Of a DNA stretch of 64,000 nucleotides, positions 22,052-32,154 are shown one piece after another (the first letter of the stretch is position 1; the number at the start of each line of letters is the position of its first letter). Under the pieces are notes generated by a model. That model saw only the letters and a list, made by a program, of their open reading frames with translations. It was not told where the DNA came from and did not search any database. Location of the stretch: assembly GCA_023150945.1 (NCBI GenBank), contig JAKLJX010000015.1, forward strand, positions 124,001-188,000. Reading direction: 5' to 3'. The DNA comes from a bacterium. GTDB lineage: Bacteria; Zhuqueibacterota; Zhuqueibacteria; Zhuqueibacterales; Zhuqueibacteraceae. The translations under genes were made by a program, and so were the position numbers.

Positions 22052-23182
22052 ATGATCATCGGTATTCCCAAAGAAAGCTGGCGCGACGAACACCGCGTGG
22101 CGTTGGTTCCCGCTGGCGTCTATGCGCTCGTCAAGGCCGGACACAAGGTCGTGGTGGAGACCGGCGCCGGATTGGGCTGCGGCTTTACCGATCAGACCTA
22201 TGATGAGGCCGGCGCCCATCTGGCGTTCAGCGCCGGCGAGGTATTTGGCCGGGCCGATATGGTCGTCAAGATCATGCCGCCTGCGTTGGAAGAGGTGTCC
22301 GCGCTGGCGCCGGAAAAGACGCTGATGAGCTTCTTCAATTTCAGTGTGATGAACCCCAAGCTCATGGCGATTCTGAGCGACACGCGCTGCACCGCCATCG
22401 GCTACAATTTGATCGAAGACCGCAACCACAATCTGCCGGTGTTGACGACTATGAGCGAAATCGCCGGCATGCTGCTGCCGCAGATTGCCGGGCAATTTCT
22501 CACCACCCCGGCGGGCGGTCGCGGCATTTTGTTGGGCGGCGTGGCGGGCATTCCCGCCGCGAATGTGCTCATCATCGGCGCGGGCGTGGTGGGCAGCACT
22601 GCCGCCGAGGCCTTTGTGGGCGCCGGCGCCAATATCATGGTGCTGGACAGTGACGTCGAGCGCTTGCGCCAGCTCGAGCGCCTCACCCGCCATCAACTCA
22701 ACACGGCGATCGCGACGCCCTACAACATCGAACGCAACTTGAGCACGGTGGATGTGCTGGTGGGCGCGGTGATGATTCACGGCCAGCAATCGCCGCATGT
22801 GGTGACGCAAGCCATGGTCAAGCGCATGCGCCAGGGCAGCGTGATCATGGATATTTCTATCGATCAGGGCGGCTGTGTGGAAACCAGCCGGCCGACGACG
22901 CATTCTGATCCCACGTTCATCCGCGACGGTGTGATTCACTACGCCGTGCCGAACATTCCGGCGCTGGTGGCGCGTTCGGCGGCGCATGCACTCAACAACA
23001 CCATCCTGCCCCTCGTACTGCGGCTGGCGGAGCACGGGCCGGCGGCGATTGCGGAGTCCCGCCTGCTGCAACGCGGCGTGTATCTGTTTCAGGGGCAATG
23101 CACGCAGCCGGAAGTGGCGCGCATGCTGGGCTGGCCGCATGCACCGATCACCGACATGCTGCCGCCCTCGGCACTGGCCTGA
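22052..23182 (+). CDS. ald: alanine dehydrogenase
   Basis: NAD-dependent interconversion of alanine with pyruvate, ammonia and NADH; 376 residues, close to the usual length of about 370. The N-terminal substrate domain has IGIPKESWRDEHRVAL with the conserved Arg and the later MVVKIMPP Lys. The nucleotide fold is VLIIGAGVVGSTAAEAF, and the active-site HYAVPNIPALV segment contains the Asn-Pro stretch of the family. Lacking the membrane part, it is not transhydrogenase. Reductive alanine formation would reoxidise NADH during fermentation. Confidence 0.93.
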   Translation: MIIGIPKESWRDEHRVALVPAGVYALVKAGHKVVVETGAGLGCGFTDQTYDEAGAHLAFSAGEVFGRADMVVKIMPPALEEVSALAPEKTLMSFFNFSVMNPKLMAILSDTRCTAIGYNLIEDRNHNLPVLTTMSEIAGMLLPQIAGQFLTTPAGGRGILLGGVAGIPAANVLIIGAGVVGSTAAEAFVGAGANIMVLDSDVERLRQLERLTRHQLNTAIATPYNIERNLSTVDVLVGAVMIHGQQSPHVVTQAMVKRMRQGSVIMDISIDQGGCVETSRPTTHSDPTFIRDGVIHYAVPNIPALVARSAAHALNNTILPLVLRLAEHGPAAIAESRLLQRGVYLFQGQCTQPEVARMLGWPHAPITDMLPPSALA

Positions 23183-23263
23183 GGCGGGTGCGCGCGCCGC
23201 GGCCGTGCCGGCGCGCCGGAGCAGGCCGCGCCCCGGCAGCCGCCTCAATCCGGAACGAATCGT

Positions 23264-24559
23264 ATGACCTGGTTGGAAAGATATCGGGCCAAATGCTGCT
23301 CTGCCGATGCCGCGCTGCAACGCGTGCGGGACGGCGACACGGTTTACATCCACCCGGGCTGTGCGGCGCCGGTACAATTGGTGCGCGCGCTGGTTCGGCG
23401 CGGGCCGCAGTTGCGGGAGGTGAATGTTATTCACCTGCTCACTGCCGGCGAGGCCGGGTATACCGCGCCGGAGATGGCCGGCCATTTTCGCCACATCGCT
23501 TTTTTCGCCGGCGCCAATGTGCGCCGCGCGCTCAATGAGGGCCGCGCGGATTTCATTCCGATTTTTCTGGGGGAAATCGAAGCCTTGTTTGCCAGCGGCG
23601 ACATGCCGGTGAATGTCGCGCTCATTCACGTTTCGCGGCCGGATGAGCACGGCTTCTGCAGCTTCGGCGTGGGCATCGACACCACCAAGACCGCCGCGGC
23701 GCATGCCGATTGCGTCATTGCGCAGGTGAATGCCAGGATGCCGCGCGCGCTGGGCGACTCTTTCATTCACGTCAACGACATCGACCACGTGGTGGAGGTC
23801 GAAGACGAAATTCTCGAACACCCGCAAGGCCGCATTTCCGACCTCGCCGACCGCATCGGCAGCAACATCGCGGATTTGATTGCCGACGGCGCGACGCTGC
23901 AGCTCGGCATCGGTGAAATTCCCGACGCCGTGTTGCACTATCTCGGCAACAAGAAGGATCTCGGCATTCACACCGAGATGGTGAGCGACGGCGTGGTGGG
24001 ATTGATCGAGCAGGGCGTGATCAATAATGAGAAGAAGACGCTGCATCCCGGCAAGGTGATTCTCGGCTTCGTGCTCGGCACGCGCCGGCTGTATGATTTC
24101 ATCGACAACAACCCGGTGTTCGAGTTTCACCCGAGCAGCTACACCAACGATCCGTTCATCATCAGCCGCAACGACAAGCAGGTGGCCATCAATTCCGCGC
24201 TCGAGGTCGATCTCACCGGCCAGGTGTGCGCCGATTCCATCGGCTACAATTTCTACAGTGGCATCGGCGGCCAGGTGGATTTCATCCGCGGCGCTGCGCG
24301 CAGCAAGGGCGGCAAACCCATCATTGCCCTGCCCTCGACTGCCAAGGACGGCAGCCTCAGCCGCATCGTGCCGCACTTGCAGGAGGGCGCGGGCGTGGTG
24401 ACTTCGCGGGGAGACGTGCACTACGTGGTGACCGAGTACGGCGTGGCTTATTTGCACGGCAAAACCGTGCGCGAGCGCTGCCGCGCCCTGATCAATGTGG
24501 CGCACCCGAAATTTCGCGAGCAACTGCTGGCTTTTGTCAAAACGAGAAGATGGTTGTAG
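23264..24559 (+). CDS. acetyl-CoA hydrolase/transferase family CoA-transferase
   Basis: A 431-residue class I CoA-transferase of the Cat1/4-hydroxybutyrate CoA-transferase type. Visible are the N-terminal domain with VYIHPGCAAP, the GIGEIPDAVL loop, TEMVSDGVVGLIEQG with the catalytic Glu that forms the glutamyl-CoA thioester, and the late GGQVDFIRGA glycine loop. It moves CoA between acetyl-CoA and another carboxylate such as butyrate, succinate or 4-hydroxybutyrate; the acceptor is not determined. It is encoded between alanine dehydrogenase and malic enzyme. Confidence 0.88.
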   Translation: MTWLERYRAKCCSADAALQRVRDGDTVYIHPGCAAPVQLVRALVRRGPQLREVNVIHLLTAGEAGYTAPEMAGHFRHIAFFAGANVRRALNEGRADFIPIFLGEIEALFASGDMPVNVALIHVSRPDEHGFCSFGVGIDTTKTAAAHADCVIAQVNARMPRALGDSFIHVNDIDHVVEVEDEILEHPQGRISDLADRIGSNIADLIADGATLQLGIGEIPDAVLHYLGNKKDLGIHTEMVSDGVVGLIEQGVINNEKKTLHPGKVILGFVLGTRRLYDFIDNNPVFEFHPSSYTNDPFIISRNDKQVAINSALEVDLTGQVCADSIGYNFYSGIGGQVDFIRGAARSKGGKPIIALPSTAKDGSLSRIVPHLQEGAGVVTSRGDVHYVVTEYGVAYLHGKTVRERCRALINVAHPKFREQLLAFVKTRRWL

Positions 24560-24663
24560 GCATTATCGGTTGATCAACTCTTAATAGGCACACGGTGGCG
24601 GCGGCCGACTGCCGGCATACGCCGGCGCACCATCCACTTCCGCCGTGGTCGAGGGATGCAAAA

Positions 24664-26928
24664 ATGGTTACCAAAGAATCAGCCCTTCGCTATCACAGCG
24701 AAGGCCGCAAGGGCAAGATCGAGGTGGTCTCGACCAAGCCGTGCGTCACGCAAAATGATTTGTCGCTGGCCTACACGCCGGGTGTTGCCGAACCCTGCCG
24801 CGAAATCCACCGGGACGGCGAAAAAGTTTGGGAATACACCTCGCGCGGCAACCTGGTCGCCGTGGTTTCCAACGGCACGGCCGTGCTCGGCCTCGGTGAT
24901 ATCGGCGCCGCCGCCGGCAAGCCGGTCATGGAAGGCAAGGGCGTGCTGTTCAAGCGCTTCGCGGATGTCGACGTCTTTGACATCGAGCTGGACACGCATG
25001 ATCCGCAGGAGATCATCAAGGCGGTCAAGCTCATGGAGCCAACCTTTGGCGGCATCAATCTCGAAGACATCAAGGCGCCGGAGTGTTTTCTCATCGAGGA
25101 AACCCTGAAGCAGACCATGAAGATCCCGGTGTTCCATGATGACCAGCACGGCACCGCCATCATCTCGGGCGCGGCGCTGCTCAACGCGCTGGAGCTGGTG
25201 GGCAAGGACATCAGCAAGGTGAAGGTGGTGTTCAACGGCGCCGGCGCTTCCGGCATTGCCTGCGCGAACTACTATCTCAGCCTGGGCGTGGCGCGGCAAA
25301 ATCTGATCCTGTGCGACACCAAGGGCGTGGTCTACGCCGGCCGCAAGGAGAACATGAATCCCTACAAGGCCAAATTGGCGGCGGAGACCAAGGCCCGCAC
25401 GCTCGCCGAAGCGATGGCAGGCGCCGATGTTTTTGTCGGCCTCTCCGGCCCCAACATGGTCACCCAGGAGATGGTGAAGGCGATGGCAAAAGATGCGGTG
25501 ATTTTCGCCATGGCCAATCCGGATCCGGAGATCACCTACGAAGACGCCACCGCGGTGCGCAGCGATCTCATCATGGCCACCGGCCGGTCGGACTTTCCCA
25601 ATCAAGTCAATAACGTGCTGGGATTCCCGTTCATCTTTCGCGGCGCGCTGGACGTGCGTGCCACCGCCATCAACGAAGAGATGAAGCATGCCGCCACCCG
25701 CGCCCTCGCCGAGCTGGCGAAAGAACCGGTGCCCTACGCGGTGATCAAAGCCTATCGCCTGCAGAATCTCAAGTTCGGCCGCGATTACATCATCCCCAAG
25801 CCCTTTGATCCACGCGTGCTCCTTTGGGTGGCGCCCGCGGTGGCGCAGGCGGCCATGGCGAGCGGCGTGGCGCAAAAGCAGATCGATCTGGAGAAATACC
25901 GCGAAGAGCTGGAAGCCCGGCTGGGTTTCTCGCGCAAGTTCATGCGGGTGATGATCAACAAGGCCAAGTCCGCGCCCAAACGCATCGTCTATCCCGAAGG
26001 CGATTTTCCCGCGATTTTGAAGGCCTGCGAAATCATTCTCGACGAGGGCATGGCTCATCCCATCCTGCTCGGCGATGAGCAGGTGATTCAGAACCGCATC
26101 GAGGAGATGCACCTGCATCTGCACGGCGGCGTTGAAATCGTCAACCCGCTCACTTCCCCCAAGCTGGTGCCCTATGTGGATCGCTTCTATGAGCTGCGCA
26201 AACGCAAGGGCGTTACGCGGCGCGAGGCCGAAGTGCTGATGCGGGAGCGCAGCTATTTTGGCCCGATGATGGTGCATCTCGGCGAGGCCGACGGCCTGGT
26301 CGCCGGCATCACCAAGCACTATCCGGAAACCCTGCGGCCGGCGCTGCAAATCATCAAGCTGCGCGACGGCGTTACCAAAGTCGCGGGCTTGTATGCCATG
26401 GTCTTCAAGGAAGGCGTCTATTTCATCGCGGACGCCACCGTGAACATCGATCCCAGTGCCGAAGATCTGGCGGAGATCGCCATGCTGGCGGCCAAGGAAG
26501 TGCGGCGGTTCAACATCGAGCCGCGCGTGGCCTTGCTCTCGTTCTCCAATTTCGGCAGCGTGCAGCATCCGCTTGCGCAAAAAGTGCAGAACGCGTTGGC
26601 CATTCTGCGCCACCGTGCGGTGGATTTCGTGGTGGACGGCGAAATGCAGGCGGACACCGCCGTGGTGCCGGAGATCGTCGAAGATTTCTATCCCTTCTGC
26701 CGCATCAAGGGCGGCGCCAATGTGCTCATCTTCCCGGACTTGATCAGCGGCAACGTGGCCTATAAGCTGTTGCAGCGCCTCGGCCACGCCGAAGCCATCG
26801 GCCCGGTGCTCATGGGCATGAAGAAACCCGTGCACGTTCTGCAAATCGGCAGCATGAGCGAGATGGATGTGGTGAATATGACCGCCATCGCGGTGGTGGA
26901 CGCCCAGATGCTCGGCAAAGAAGGCTGA
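24664..26928 (+). CDS. maeB: NADP-type malic enzyme with C-terminal phosphotransacetylase-like domain
   Basis: Oxidative decarboxylation of malate to pyruvate. The 754-residue length fits MaeB. Malic-enzyme core: [30 protein letters not shown], the nucleotide-binding [13 protein letters not shown] and the [10 protein letters not shown] motif. From about residue 430 a phosphate-acetyltransferase-like domain follows ([22 protein letters not shown]), which in MaeB enzymes is regulatory and binds acetyl-CoA. ATG 24664 with GAGGG upstream is chosen over an upstream GTG-like extension that shows no conserved sequence. Confidence 0.94.
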   Translation: MVTKESALRYHSEGRKGKIEVVSTKPCVTQNDLSLAYTPGVAEPCREIHRDGEKVWEYTSRGNLVAVVSNGTAVLGLGDIGAAAGKPVMEGKGVLFKRFADVDVFDIELDTHDPQEIIKAVKLMEPTFGGINLEDIKAPECFLIEETLKQTMKIPVFHDDQHGTAIISGAALLNALELVGKDISKVKVVFNGAGASGIACANYYLSLGVARQNLILCDTKGVVYAGRKENMNPYKAKLAAETKARTLAEAMAGADVFVGLSGPNMVTQEMVKAMAKDAVIFAMANPDPEITYEDATAVRSDLIMATGRSDFPNQVNNVLGFPFIFRGALDVRATAINEEMKHAATRALAELAKEPVPYAVIKAYRLQNLKFGRDYIIPKPFDPRVLLWVAPAVAQAAMASGVAQKQIDLEKYREELEARLGFSRKFMRVMINKAKSAPKRIVYPEGDFPAILKACEIILDEGMAHPILLGDEQVIQNRIEEMHLHLHGGVEIVNPLTSPKLVPYVDRFYELRKRKGVTRREAEVLMRERSYFGPMMVHLGEADGLVAGITKHYPETLRPALQIIKLRDGVTKVAGLYAMVFKEGVYFIADATVNIDPSAEDLAEIAMLAAKEVRRFNIEPRVALLSFSNFGSVQHPLAQKVQNALAILRHRAVDFVVDGEMQADTAVVPEIVEDFYPFCRIKGGANVLIFPDLISGNVAYKLLQRLGHAEAIGPVLMGMKKPVHVLQIGSMSEMDVVNMTAIAVVDAQMLGKEG

Positions 26929-26951
26929 GACGGACGCGGCAGGTGAGTCGC

Positions 26952-27037
26952 CCCCGGCACCTGCCGGGGTTTCCGGCAGGCGCAGGCACTTGCCTGCGCC
27001 TGGTCAACCCAGGAGAGGCCGGCCGGTTTACCGGTCG
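26952..27037. terminator. cluster of three consecutive hairpins after maeB
   Basis: CCCCGGCA-CC-TGCCGGGG (26952-26969), GGCGCAGGCA-CT-TGCCTGCGCC (26979-27000) and a third GGCCGG/CCGGTC stem (about 27018-27037) follow each other after the malic enzyme stop. There is no T-run, so termination would be by strong structure or the block may be a repetitive extragenic element. The rest of the 305-bp gap up to 27233 shows nothing else. Confidence 0.55.
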
Positions 27038-27233
27038 CGTCTCGCCGCCGACTCCTGTCTCATGAGTTTGACCAAGGCGTTTTCGCTTCTCCTTGCGTGA
27101 TCCGCGGGCGTTGCAGGCGGGAGGGCAGTGGCGGCTGGCTGGAGGGTGGACTGATCAATATCAAACTGCGATCCTCTGCCCTGTCGGGCAGCGGCCCGTG
27201 CGGTGCGCATTGCGCCTTGCTCAGGAGCGAGTC

Positions 27234-28265
27234 ATGACATTCCAGCAAAAATACCGCTATCTTTTCGGCCCGGTGCGCTCCCGGCGCCTGGGCCTCTCGC
27301 TAGGCATCGATACCGTGCCGAACAAGACTTGTACGTTCAATTGCGTTTACTGCCAGCTCGGACGCACCACCTATCAGACCATCTTGCGGGAAGAATATGT
27401 GCCGGCCAATGATGTTATGACCGAGCTGGCGGATTTCCTGGAATATGACGGCCGCGCCGATTATGTGACTTTTTCCGGTTCGGGCGAGCCGACCCTGCAC
27501 CGCAAGCTCGGCGAGATGATCGTGCGCGCCAAACGTCTGACCAACATCCCGGTGGCGGTGCTCACTTGCAGCGCTTTGATGTACGACGCGCAGGTGCGGC
27601 ACGAGCTGGCGCAGGCGGACATGATTTTGCCCTCGCTCGACGCCGCCTCACCCCGCACGTTTTATGCCGTCAATCGGCCGCACGGCCGTTTGTATCTCGC
27701 CGAAATCATCAACGGCCTCCGCCAATTTCGGGCGGAATTCTCCGGCAAAATCTGGCTGGAGATCATGCTGGTGAAGGGCGTCAATGATGATGAAGAGGAG
27801 ATTGCGCTCTTGCGCCGCGCGATCGCCGAGATCCAGCCGGACAAGGTTCATCTCAACACGGTGGTGCGGCCGCCCGCCGAAGACGAAGCCCAGGCGCTTT
27901 CTGACGATGAATTGCGGGCCGTGCAAGCCAAGCTCGGCCCGCCCGCGGAGGTGATCGCGGAGCGCTGGACCGCACCGCGCCTGTCGCTCGACAGCCGGCT
28001 GATCTCCGAGGCCGTCAATCTCATCGCCCGCCATCCGATGACGCTCGAGGAGATTTCCCACTACATGAATTGCAAGCCGGAGATCATCGCGCTGATGCTG
28101 AAGGGCTTGACCGATTCCGGCGAGGTGGAGGCGCGTACGCATCGCGGCCAGGTTTTTTATGTTGCACTCGCCGAGGAGAATGCCGGCGCGGCCGCGGGAG
28201 TGGCCGCGGCCTGGCCGGCGTCCAGCGCTGTGGCAAAACTCGCCGATGAAGATCTCGAGCCCTAA
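27234..28265 (+). CDS. radical SAM protein (COG0731-like) with C-terminal winged-helix-like region
   Basis: A 343-residue protein with the radical SAM cluster motif CTFNCVYCQLG near residue 35 and the SAM-binding FSGSGEPTLH. The central barrel is complete. The C-terminal about 80 residues (LISEAVNLIARHPMTLEEISHYMNCKPEII) look like a small helical winged-helix domain, followed by an Ala-rich tail. Homologues of this group are annotated as radical SAM/Fe-S oxidoreductases of unknown substrate. ATG 27234 follows CAGGAGCGAG. It is encoded 21 bp before the tryptophanase-like lyase, perhaps as an operon. Confidence 0.87.
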   Translation: MTFQQKYRYLFGPVRSRRLGLSLGIDTVPNKTCTFNCVYCQLGRTTYQTILREEYVPANDVMTELADFLEYDGRADYVTFSGSGEPTLHRKLGEMIVRAKRLTNIPVAVLTCSALMYDAQVRHELAQADMILPSLDAASPRTFYAVNRPHGRLYLAEIINGLRQFRAEFSGKIWLEIMLVKGVNDDEEEIALLRRAIAEIQPDKVHLNTVVRPPAEDEAQALSDDELRAVQAKLGPPAEVIAERWTAPRLSLDSRLISEAVNLIARHPMTLEEISHYMNCKPEIIALMLKGLTDSGEVEARTHRGQVFYVALAEENAGAAAGVAAAWPASSAVAKLADEDLEP

Positions 28266-28286
28266 CCCAGCAAGAGTGACCCGCCC

Positions 28287-29660
28287 ATGCGAACGATCAT
28301 TGAGCCTTTTCGCATCAAAATGACCGAGCCCATTCACCTGCTTTCGCACGAGCAGCGCGTGCAGAAGCTGGCGGAGGCGCATCATAACGTGTTTCTGTTG
28401 GACGCAGCCGATTGCCCCATCGATTTGTTGACCGACAGCGGCACCGGCGCGATGTCCACGGAGCAGTGGGCGGCTTTGATGCTGGGGGACGAGAGCTATG
28501 CCGGCAGCAAATCCTGGAAACGGTTCGAAGCCACGGTCAGGCAGATCACCGGCATGGAGCACGTCTTTCCCACGCATCAGGGCCGTGCCGCGGAAGGCAT
28601 TCTCGCACAAACCCGCCTCCAACCCGGCGACATTATTCCCAACAACAGTCATTTCGACACCACCCGCGCGAACATCGAATTCGTGCACGCGCAGGCAGTG
28701 GATTTGTTGTGCCCGGAAGGACTCAACACGACGCTCGAGGCGCCGTTCAAGGGCGATATGGACCTGGCCAGGTTGGAGCGCTGCCTGGACGAGCACGGCC
28801 GGGAGAAGATTCCTTTTTGCATGATTACCGTGACGAACAACACCGGCGGCGGCCAGCCGGTGTCGCTCGCCAACGTTCGTGCGGTGAAACGGCTGCTGCA
28901 AAAGTACGGCGTGCCGTTGGTAATCGATGCCTGCCGCTTCGCGGAGAATGCTTATTTCGTTCACGAACGCGAGCCGGGCTATCGCAGCAAAACCCTGCTG
29001 GAAATCGCGCAGGAGATGTTTTCCTATGCGGATGCCGCGACCATGAGCGCCAAAAAAGACGGCCTCGCCAACATCGGCGGCTTTCTGGTTTGCAATGATG
29101 AACAGTGGGCCGAGGATTTTCGCAATGCCCTCATTTTGCGCGAGGGCTTTCCGACCTATGGCGGCTTGGCCGGCCGTGATTTGGAAGTGATCGCGGTGGG
29201 CTTGATGGAAGCACTCGATTATGACTATCAAGTCTATCGTCACGCCACCGTCGAATACATGGGCCAGCGGTTGCAGAAGATCGGCATTCCGCACGTGCGG
29301 CCGGTGGGCGGCCATGCCGTTTTCCTCGATGCCAAAGCCATGCTGCCGCATGTGCCGCCGCTGCAATATCCCGGCATCGGCCTGGTAAATGAATTGTATC
29401 TCGACGGCGGGGTGCGTGGGGTTGAGATTGGCAGTGTGATGTTTGGCCGCTTCGACAAGTCCGGTCGCGAACTGCCGGCGCCGCTGGAGCTGGTGCGCCT
29501 CGCCTTTCCGCGCCGCGTTTACACGCAAAGCCATTTTGACTACGTCATCGAAGTGTTGGAAGCGGTGTGGCGGCAGCGCGACAAGATTCCGGGCTATCGC
29601 ATTTGCTATCAACCGAGATTCCTTCGCCATTTTACCTGCCATTTTGAGCCACTTGCTTAG
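28287..29660 (+). CDS. tnaA: tryptophanase-type PLP beta-eliminating lyase
   Basis: PLP enzyme of 457 residues that cleaves an aromatic amino acid to the arene, pyruvate and ammonia. The PLP lysine is in MSAKKDG. Two residues used to separate tryptophanase from tyrosine phenol-lyase point to tryptophanase: an Asp in HFDTTR, where phenol-lyases have Thr, and an Ile in VRGVEIGS, where phenol-lyases have Arg. The tail (YQPRFLRHFTCHF) is also family-like. No tnaB permease or TnaC leader is nearby. The family is certain; tryptophan as substrate is likely from the residues but untested. Confidence 0.88.
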   Translation: MRTIIEPFRIKMTEPIHLLSHEQRVQKLAEAHHNVFLLDAADCPIDLLTDSGTGAMSTEQWAALMLGDESYAGSKSWKRFEATVRQITGMEHVFPTHQGRAAEGILAQTRLQPGDIIPNNSHFDTTRANIEFVHAQAVDLLCPEGLNTTLEAPFKGDMDLARLERCLDEHGREKIPFCMITVTNNTGGGQPVSLANVRAVKRLLQKYGVPLVIDACRFAENAYFVHEREPGYRSKTLLEIAQEMFSYADAATMSAKKDGLANIGGFLVCNDEQWAEDFRNALILREGFPTYGGLAGRDLEVIAVGLMEALDYDYQVYRHATVEYMGQRLQKIGIPHVRPVGGHAVFLDAKAMLPHVPPLQYPGIGLVNELYLDGGVRGVEIGSVMFGRFDKSGRELPAPLELVRLAFPRRVYTQSHFDYVIEVLEAVWRQRDKIPGYRICYQPRFLRHFTCHFEPLA

Positions 29661-29813
29661 AGCGCTTTGCCTTGGGCAAGCCGGCCCCACTGTTTTGCAT
29701 TCCTGCCTCAGCGCGGCCCTGGCCAGGCCCGCGATGACGCACTGCGCTCAGCGAAGCCGGATAACCTGCGGGGTTCTCTCGAATTTGCAACATTGCAAAA
29801 GCCCGGCTTTTGA

Positions 29814-29829
29814 TTCCCAATTTCGGAAA
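29814..29829. promoter_or_regulatory. degenerate palindromic operator-like site
   Basis: TTCCCA-ATTT-CGGAAA matches TTCYCA-N4-TGRGAA except for two bases in the right half. It lies 62 bp upstream of the -24/-12 element, a suitable distance for an activator site. Confidence 0.4.
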
Positions 29830-29890
29830 TCGAGGTTTTGTGCTTGCAGCTTAAGTGCAAATAAAACAGTAAATGAAAACCAGTGCCGCA

Positions 29891-29906
29891 GGGCATAGTC
29901 CTTGCC
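29891..29906 (+). promoter_or_regulatory. putative sigma-54 (-24/-12) promoter
   Basis: GGGCATAGTCCTTGCC has GG at -24 and GC at -12 with exactly the required spacing, and keeps GGCA and TTGC of the consensus TGGCAC-N5-TTGC. The start of transcription would be near 29917, giving a leader of about 90 bases before the HybA-like gene. Confidence 0.6.
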
Positions 29907-30006
29907 TAAGGTGAGGCAGAAGTTGCATCATTGATTGGAATTGAACCATATCCGTGATAGATCCATCATGACAATCCCTGGTCACTCATTTGTGTGAGGA
30001 GAGAAT

Positions 30007-30768
30007 ATGGCGCGCAAGGCAATGTTGATTGATATTACTCTGTGTGTCGGTTGCGGGCTGTGCCGCGATGCCTGCAAGGAACAAAACGGGCTGCCCGCCG
30101 GCGAAGAAACCAAGCTCAACGCTAATGCCTATACCGTGGTGCAGGATCATGGCAATGATGTGTTTGTGCGGCGCGTGTGCATGCACTGTGAGGTGCCGAC
30201 CTGCGCCTCGGTCTGCCCGGTGGGTGCTTTCACCAAAACCGCGGACGGCCCGGTGCTGTACGAGGAGTCCAAGTGCATCGGCTGCCGCTACTGCATGCAA
30301 GCGTGCCCTTATCAAGTGCCCACCTACACCTGGGATCAAGTCGCGCCGCGCGTGCGCAAGTGCATTTTCTGCCACACGCGCCTGGCGGAGGGCTTGCCGA
30401 CTGCTTGCGCCGAAGCCTGCCCCACGGGCGCCACCATCTTCGGTGATCGGGAGGAGTTGATCGCGGAAGCGCAACGCCGCCTGCGCGAGGAGCCGGAGAA
30501 ATACGTCAATCACATCTATGGCCTCAACGAGGCCGGCGGCAGCTCGGTTTTCTTCCTCTCGGCCATACCGTTCGAGCAATTGGGTTTCCCCAACAATCTG
30601 CCCGATCATCCGTTGCCGATGCTGACCTGGAACGCGCTCTCGAAGATTCCGAACATCGTGGCAGTGGGCGGCACCGCGCTGTATGGCTTGTGGTGGATCA
30701 TCAATCGCCGCGATGAGGTGGGCAAGCTGCAGGCGAAGCTGAAGGAGATGGAGGATAGAAAAGAATAG
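30007..30768 (+). CDS. HybA-like four-cluster 4Fe-4S protein with C-terminal membrane anchor
   Basis: A 253-residue electron-transfer protein with four Cys sets: CVGCGLCRDACK, CMHCEVPTCASVCP, CIGCRYCMQACP and CIFCHTRLAEGLPTACAEACP. A single hydrophobic helix near the end (NIVAVGGTALYGLWWII) anchors it, followed by a charged tail. Unlike E. coli HybA there is no Tat or Sec signal, so the clusters should face the cytoplasm. Strong GAGGAGAG ribosome site. The next gene encodes the NrfD/HybB-type membrane partner. Together they could connect cytosolic ferredoxin or hydrogenase to quinone; no catalytic subunit is adjacent. Confidence 0.88.
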   Translation: MARKAMLIDITLCVGCGLCRDACKEQNGLPAGEETKLNANAYTVVQDHGNDVFVRRVCMHCEVPTCASVCPVGAFTKTADGPVLYEESKCIGCRYCMQACPYQVPTYTWDQVAPRVRKCIFCHTRLAEGLPTACAEACPTGATIFGDREELIAEAQRRLREEPEKYVNHIYGLNEAGGSSVFFLSAIPFEQLGFPNNLPDHPLPMLTWNALSKIPNIVAVGGTALYGLWWIINRRDEVGKLQAKLKEMEDRKE

Positions 30769-30962
30769 CCGCTTTTGCGCTCCTTGCCGAAGAATCCATT
30801 CTCCGGCAAGCTTGAAGGAGGAAGTGCCGGTTCGAGAGATGTTCCGCCTCGGTTGTGTCGAGGCCTTTGCAGGATTCTTCTGAAACCAAATCCAACATTC
30901 GAATATTTCACGGCATGGCCCGTGATTCCGCATTTTGACCGATCGAAGGAAGTGAGCTCGTT

Positions 30963-32126
30963 ATGAAAAAGCTGCTTGGACTTTTGACCTTCTGGCGCGC
31001 CGTGCTCGTCATCCTGCTCGGCCTCGGGCTGTATGCCACCTATGTGCGCTTCACCCAGGGGCTGGGCGCAGCCACCAATCTCAGCGACCAGTTTCCCTGG
31101 GGCTTGTGGATCGGCTTCGACATCCTCTGCGGCGTGGGCTTGGCGGCGGGCGGTTTCACCCTGTGCGCCATCGTTTACATCTTCAACATCAAAACCTTCA
31201 AGCCCGTCATTCGCCCCGCGGTGTTGACCGCGTTTCTGGGCTACCTGCTGGTGATCTTCGCCCTGCTCTACGATCTCGGCCGGCCCGACCGTATCTGGCA
31301 CGCCATTGTCATGTGGAATCCGAGCTCAGTGATGTTCGAAGTCGCCTGGTGCGTGATGCTCTACACCACGGTGCTGGCGCTGGAGTTCAGCCCGATCCTC
31401 TTCGAGAAGCTGGGCTGGGAGCGGCCCCTGCGTTTCGTGCGCGCCATCACCATACCGCTGGTCATCGTCGGCGTGCTGCTTTCTACTTTGCACCAATCTT
31501 CGCTGGGTTCACTCTATTTGATCGTGCCGGAGAAACTGCACCCACTGTGGTATTCCTCGCTGCTGCCGGTGTTTTTCTTCGTCTCGGCCATCGGCGTGGG
31601 TTGCGCGATGGTGATCTTTGAATCGTTCATGAGCAGCCGCGCTTTCAAACGCGAGATCGAGATGCCGCTGCTTTCGCAGCTCGGCCGGGTGTTGGTGGTC
31701 ATTCTGATGATCTACACCATCATGAAGCTCCAGGATTTGGCCGATCGCCGCGCCTGGGCTTACGTCGTCACCCCCAATCTGGAGTCGATGCTGTACTGGG
31801 CGGAGATGGGACTGGGCGTGTTGTTGCCGATGATCCTGCTGGCGATTCCCAAAGTGCGGTTGCATGCCACCGGTTTGTTCAGCTCGGCGCTGCTGGTGGT
31901 TTTGGGATTCGTGTTGAATCGCATGAATGTGAGCATCACCGGCATGGAAGGCTGGGCCCAAGCCGGCTATTTTCCCTCCTGGATGGAGATTTCTGTTACG
32001 ACGATGATCGTGGCCCTGGGCATCACGGGTTTTGCCCTGGCGGCGCGCTATTTACCGGTGTTTCCACCGGCGGAACATGAAGCCAAAACGATGGAAGAAA
32101 GCCCACACATGGCGTGGGCGGAATAA
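30963..32126 (+). CDS. HybB/NrfD-family integral membrane subunit
   Basis: A 387-residue protein with about nine to ten hydrophobic helices. Members of this family (HybB, NrfD, PsrC, HmcC) bind quinone and exchange electrons with an Fe-S partner. Family-like features are the early PWGLWIGFD segment, the YDLGRPDR loop and charged loops between helices; heme ligands are not required. It follows the HybA-like gene after 194 bp and precedes a ferredoxin. The absence of a NiFe, nitrite or polysulfide catalytic subunit nearby is the notable feature. Confidence 0.9.
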   Translation: MKKLLGLLTFWRAVLVILLGLGLYATYVRFTQGLGAATNLSDQFPWGLWIGFDILCGVGLAAGGFTLCAIVYIFNIKTFKPVIRPAVLTAFLGYLLVIFALLYDLGRPDRIWHAIVMWNPSSVMFEVAWCVMLYTTVLALEFSPILFEKLGWERPLRFVRAITIPLVIVGVLLSTLHQSSLGSLYLIVPEKLHPLWYSSLLPVFFFVSAIGVGCAMVIFESFMSSRAFKREIEMPLLSQLGRVLVVILMIYTIMKLQDLADRRAWAYVVTPNLESMLYWAEMGLGVLLPMILLAIPKVRLHATGLFSSALLVVLGFVLNRMNVSITGMEGWAQAGYFPSWMEISVTTMIVALGITGFALAARYLPVFPPAEHEAKTMEESPHMAWAE

Positions 32127-32154
32127 CACTTTGCATCCCGAAAGGAGAAGTCTC

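Larger units (their letters stand above)
29661..30006. other. 346-bp regulatory gap before the HybA-like operon
   Basis: Contains an imperfect 22-bp palindrome around 29715, an operator-like palindrome (29814-29829) and a correctly spaced -24/-12 promoter (29891-29906). No gene was seen. Confidence 0.6.

Noticed and set aside
21812-24523. A very long open frame antisense to alanine dehydrogenase and the CoA-transferase (and similar antisense frames elsewhere).
   Set aside because: High GC and codon bias leave stop-free antisense frames; the sense strands encode clear families with ribosome sites.
28287-29660. Tyrosine phenol-lyase as the product.
   Set aside because: The residues at the two specificity positions match tryptophanase rather than phenol-lyase.
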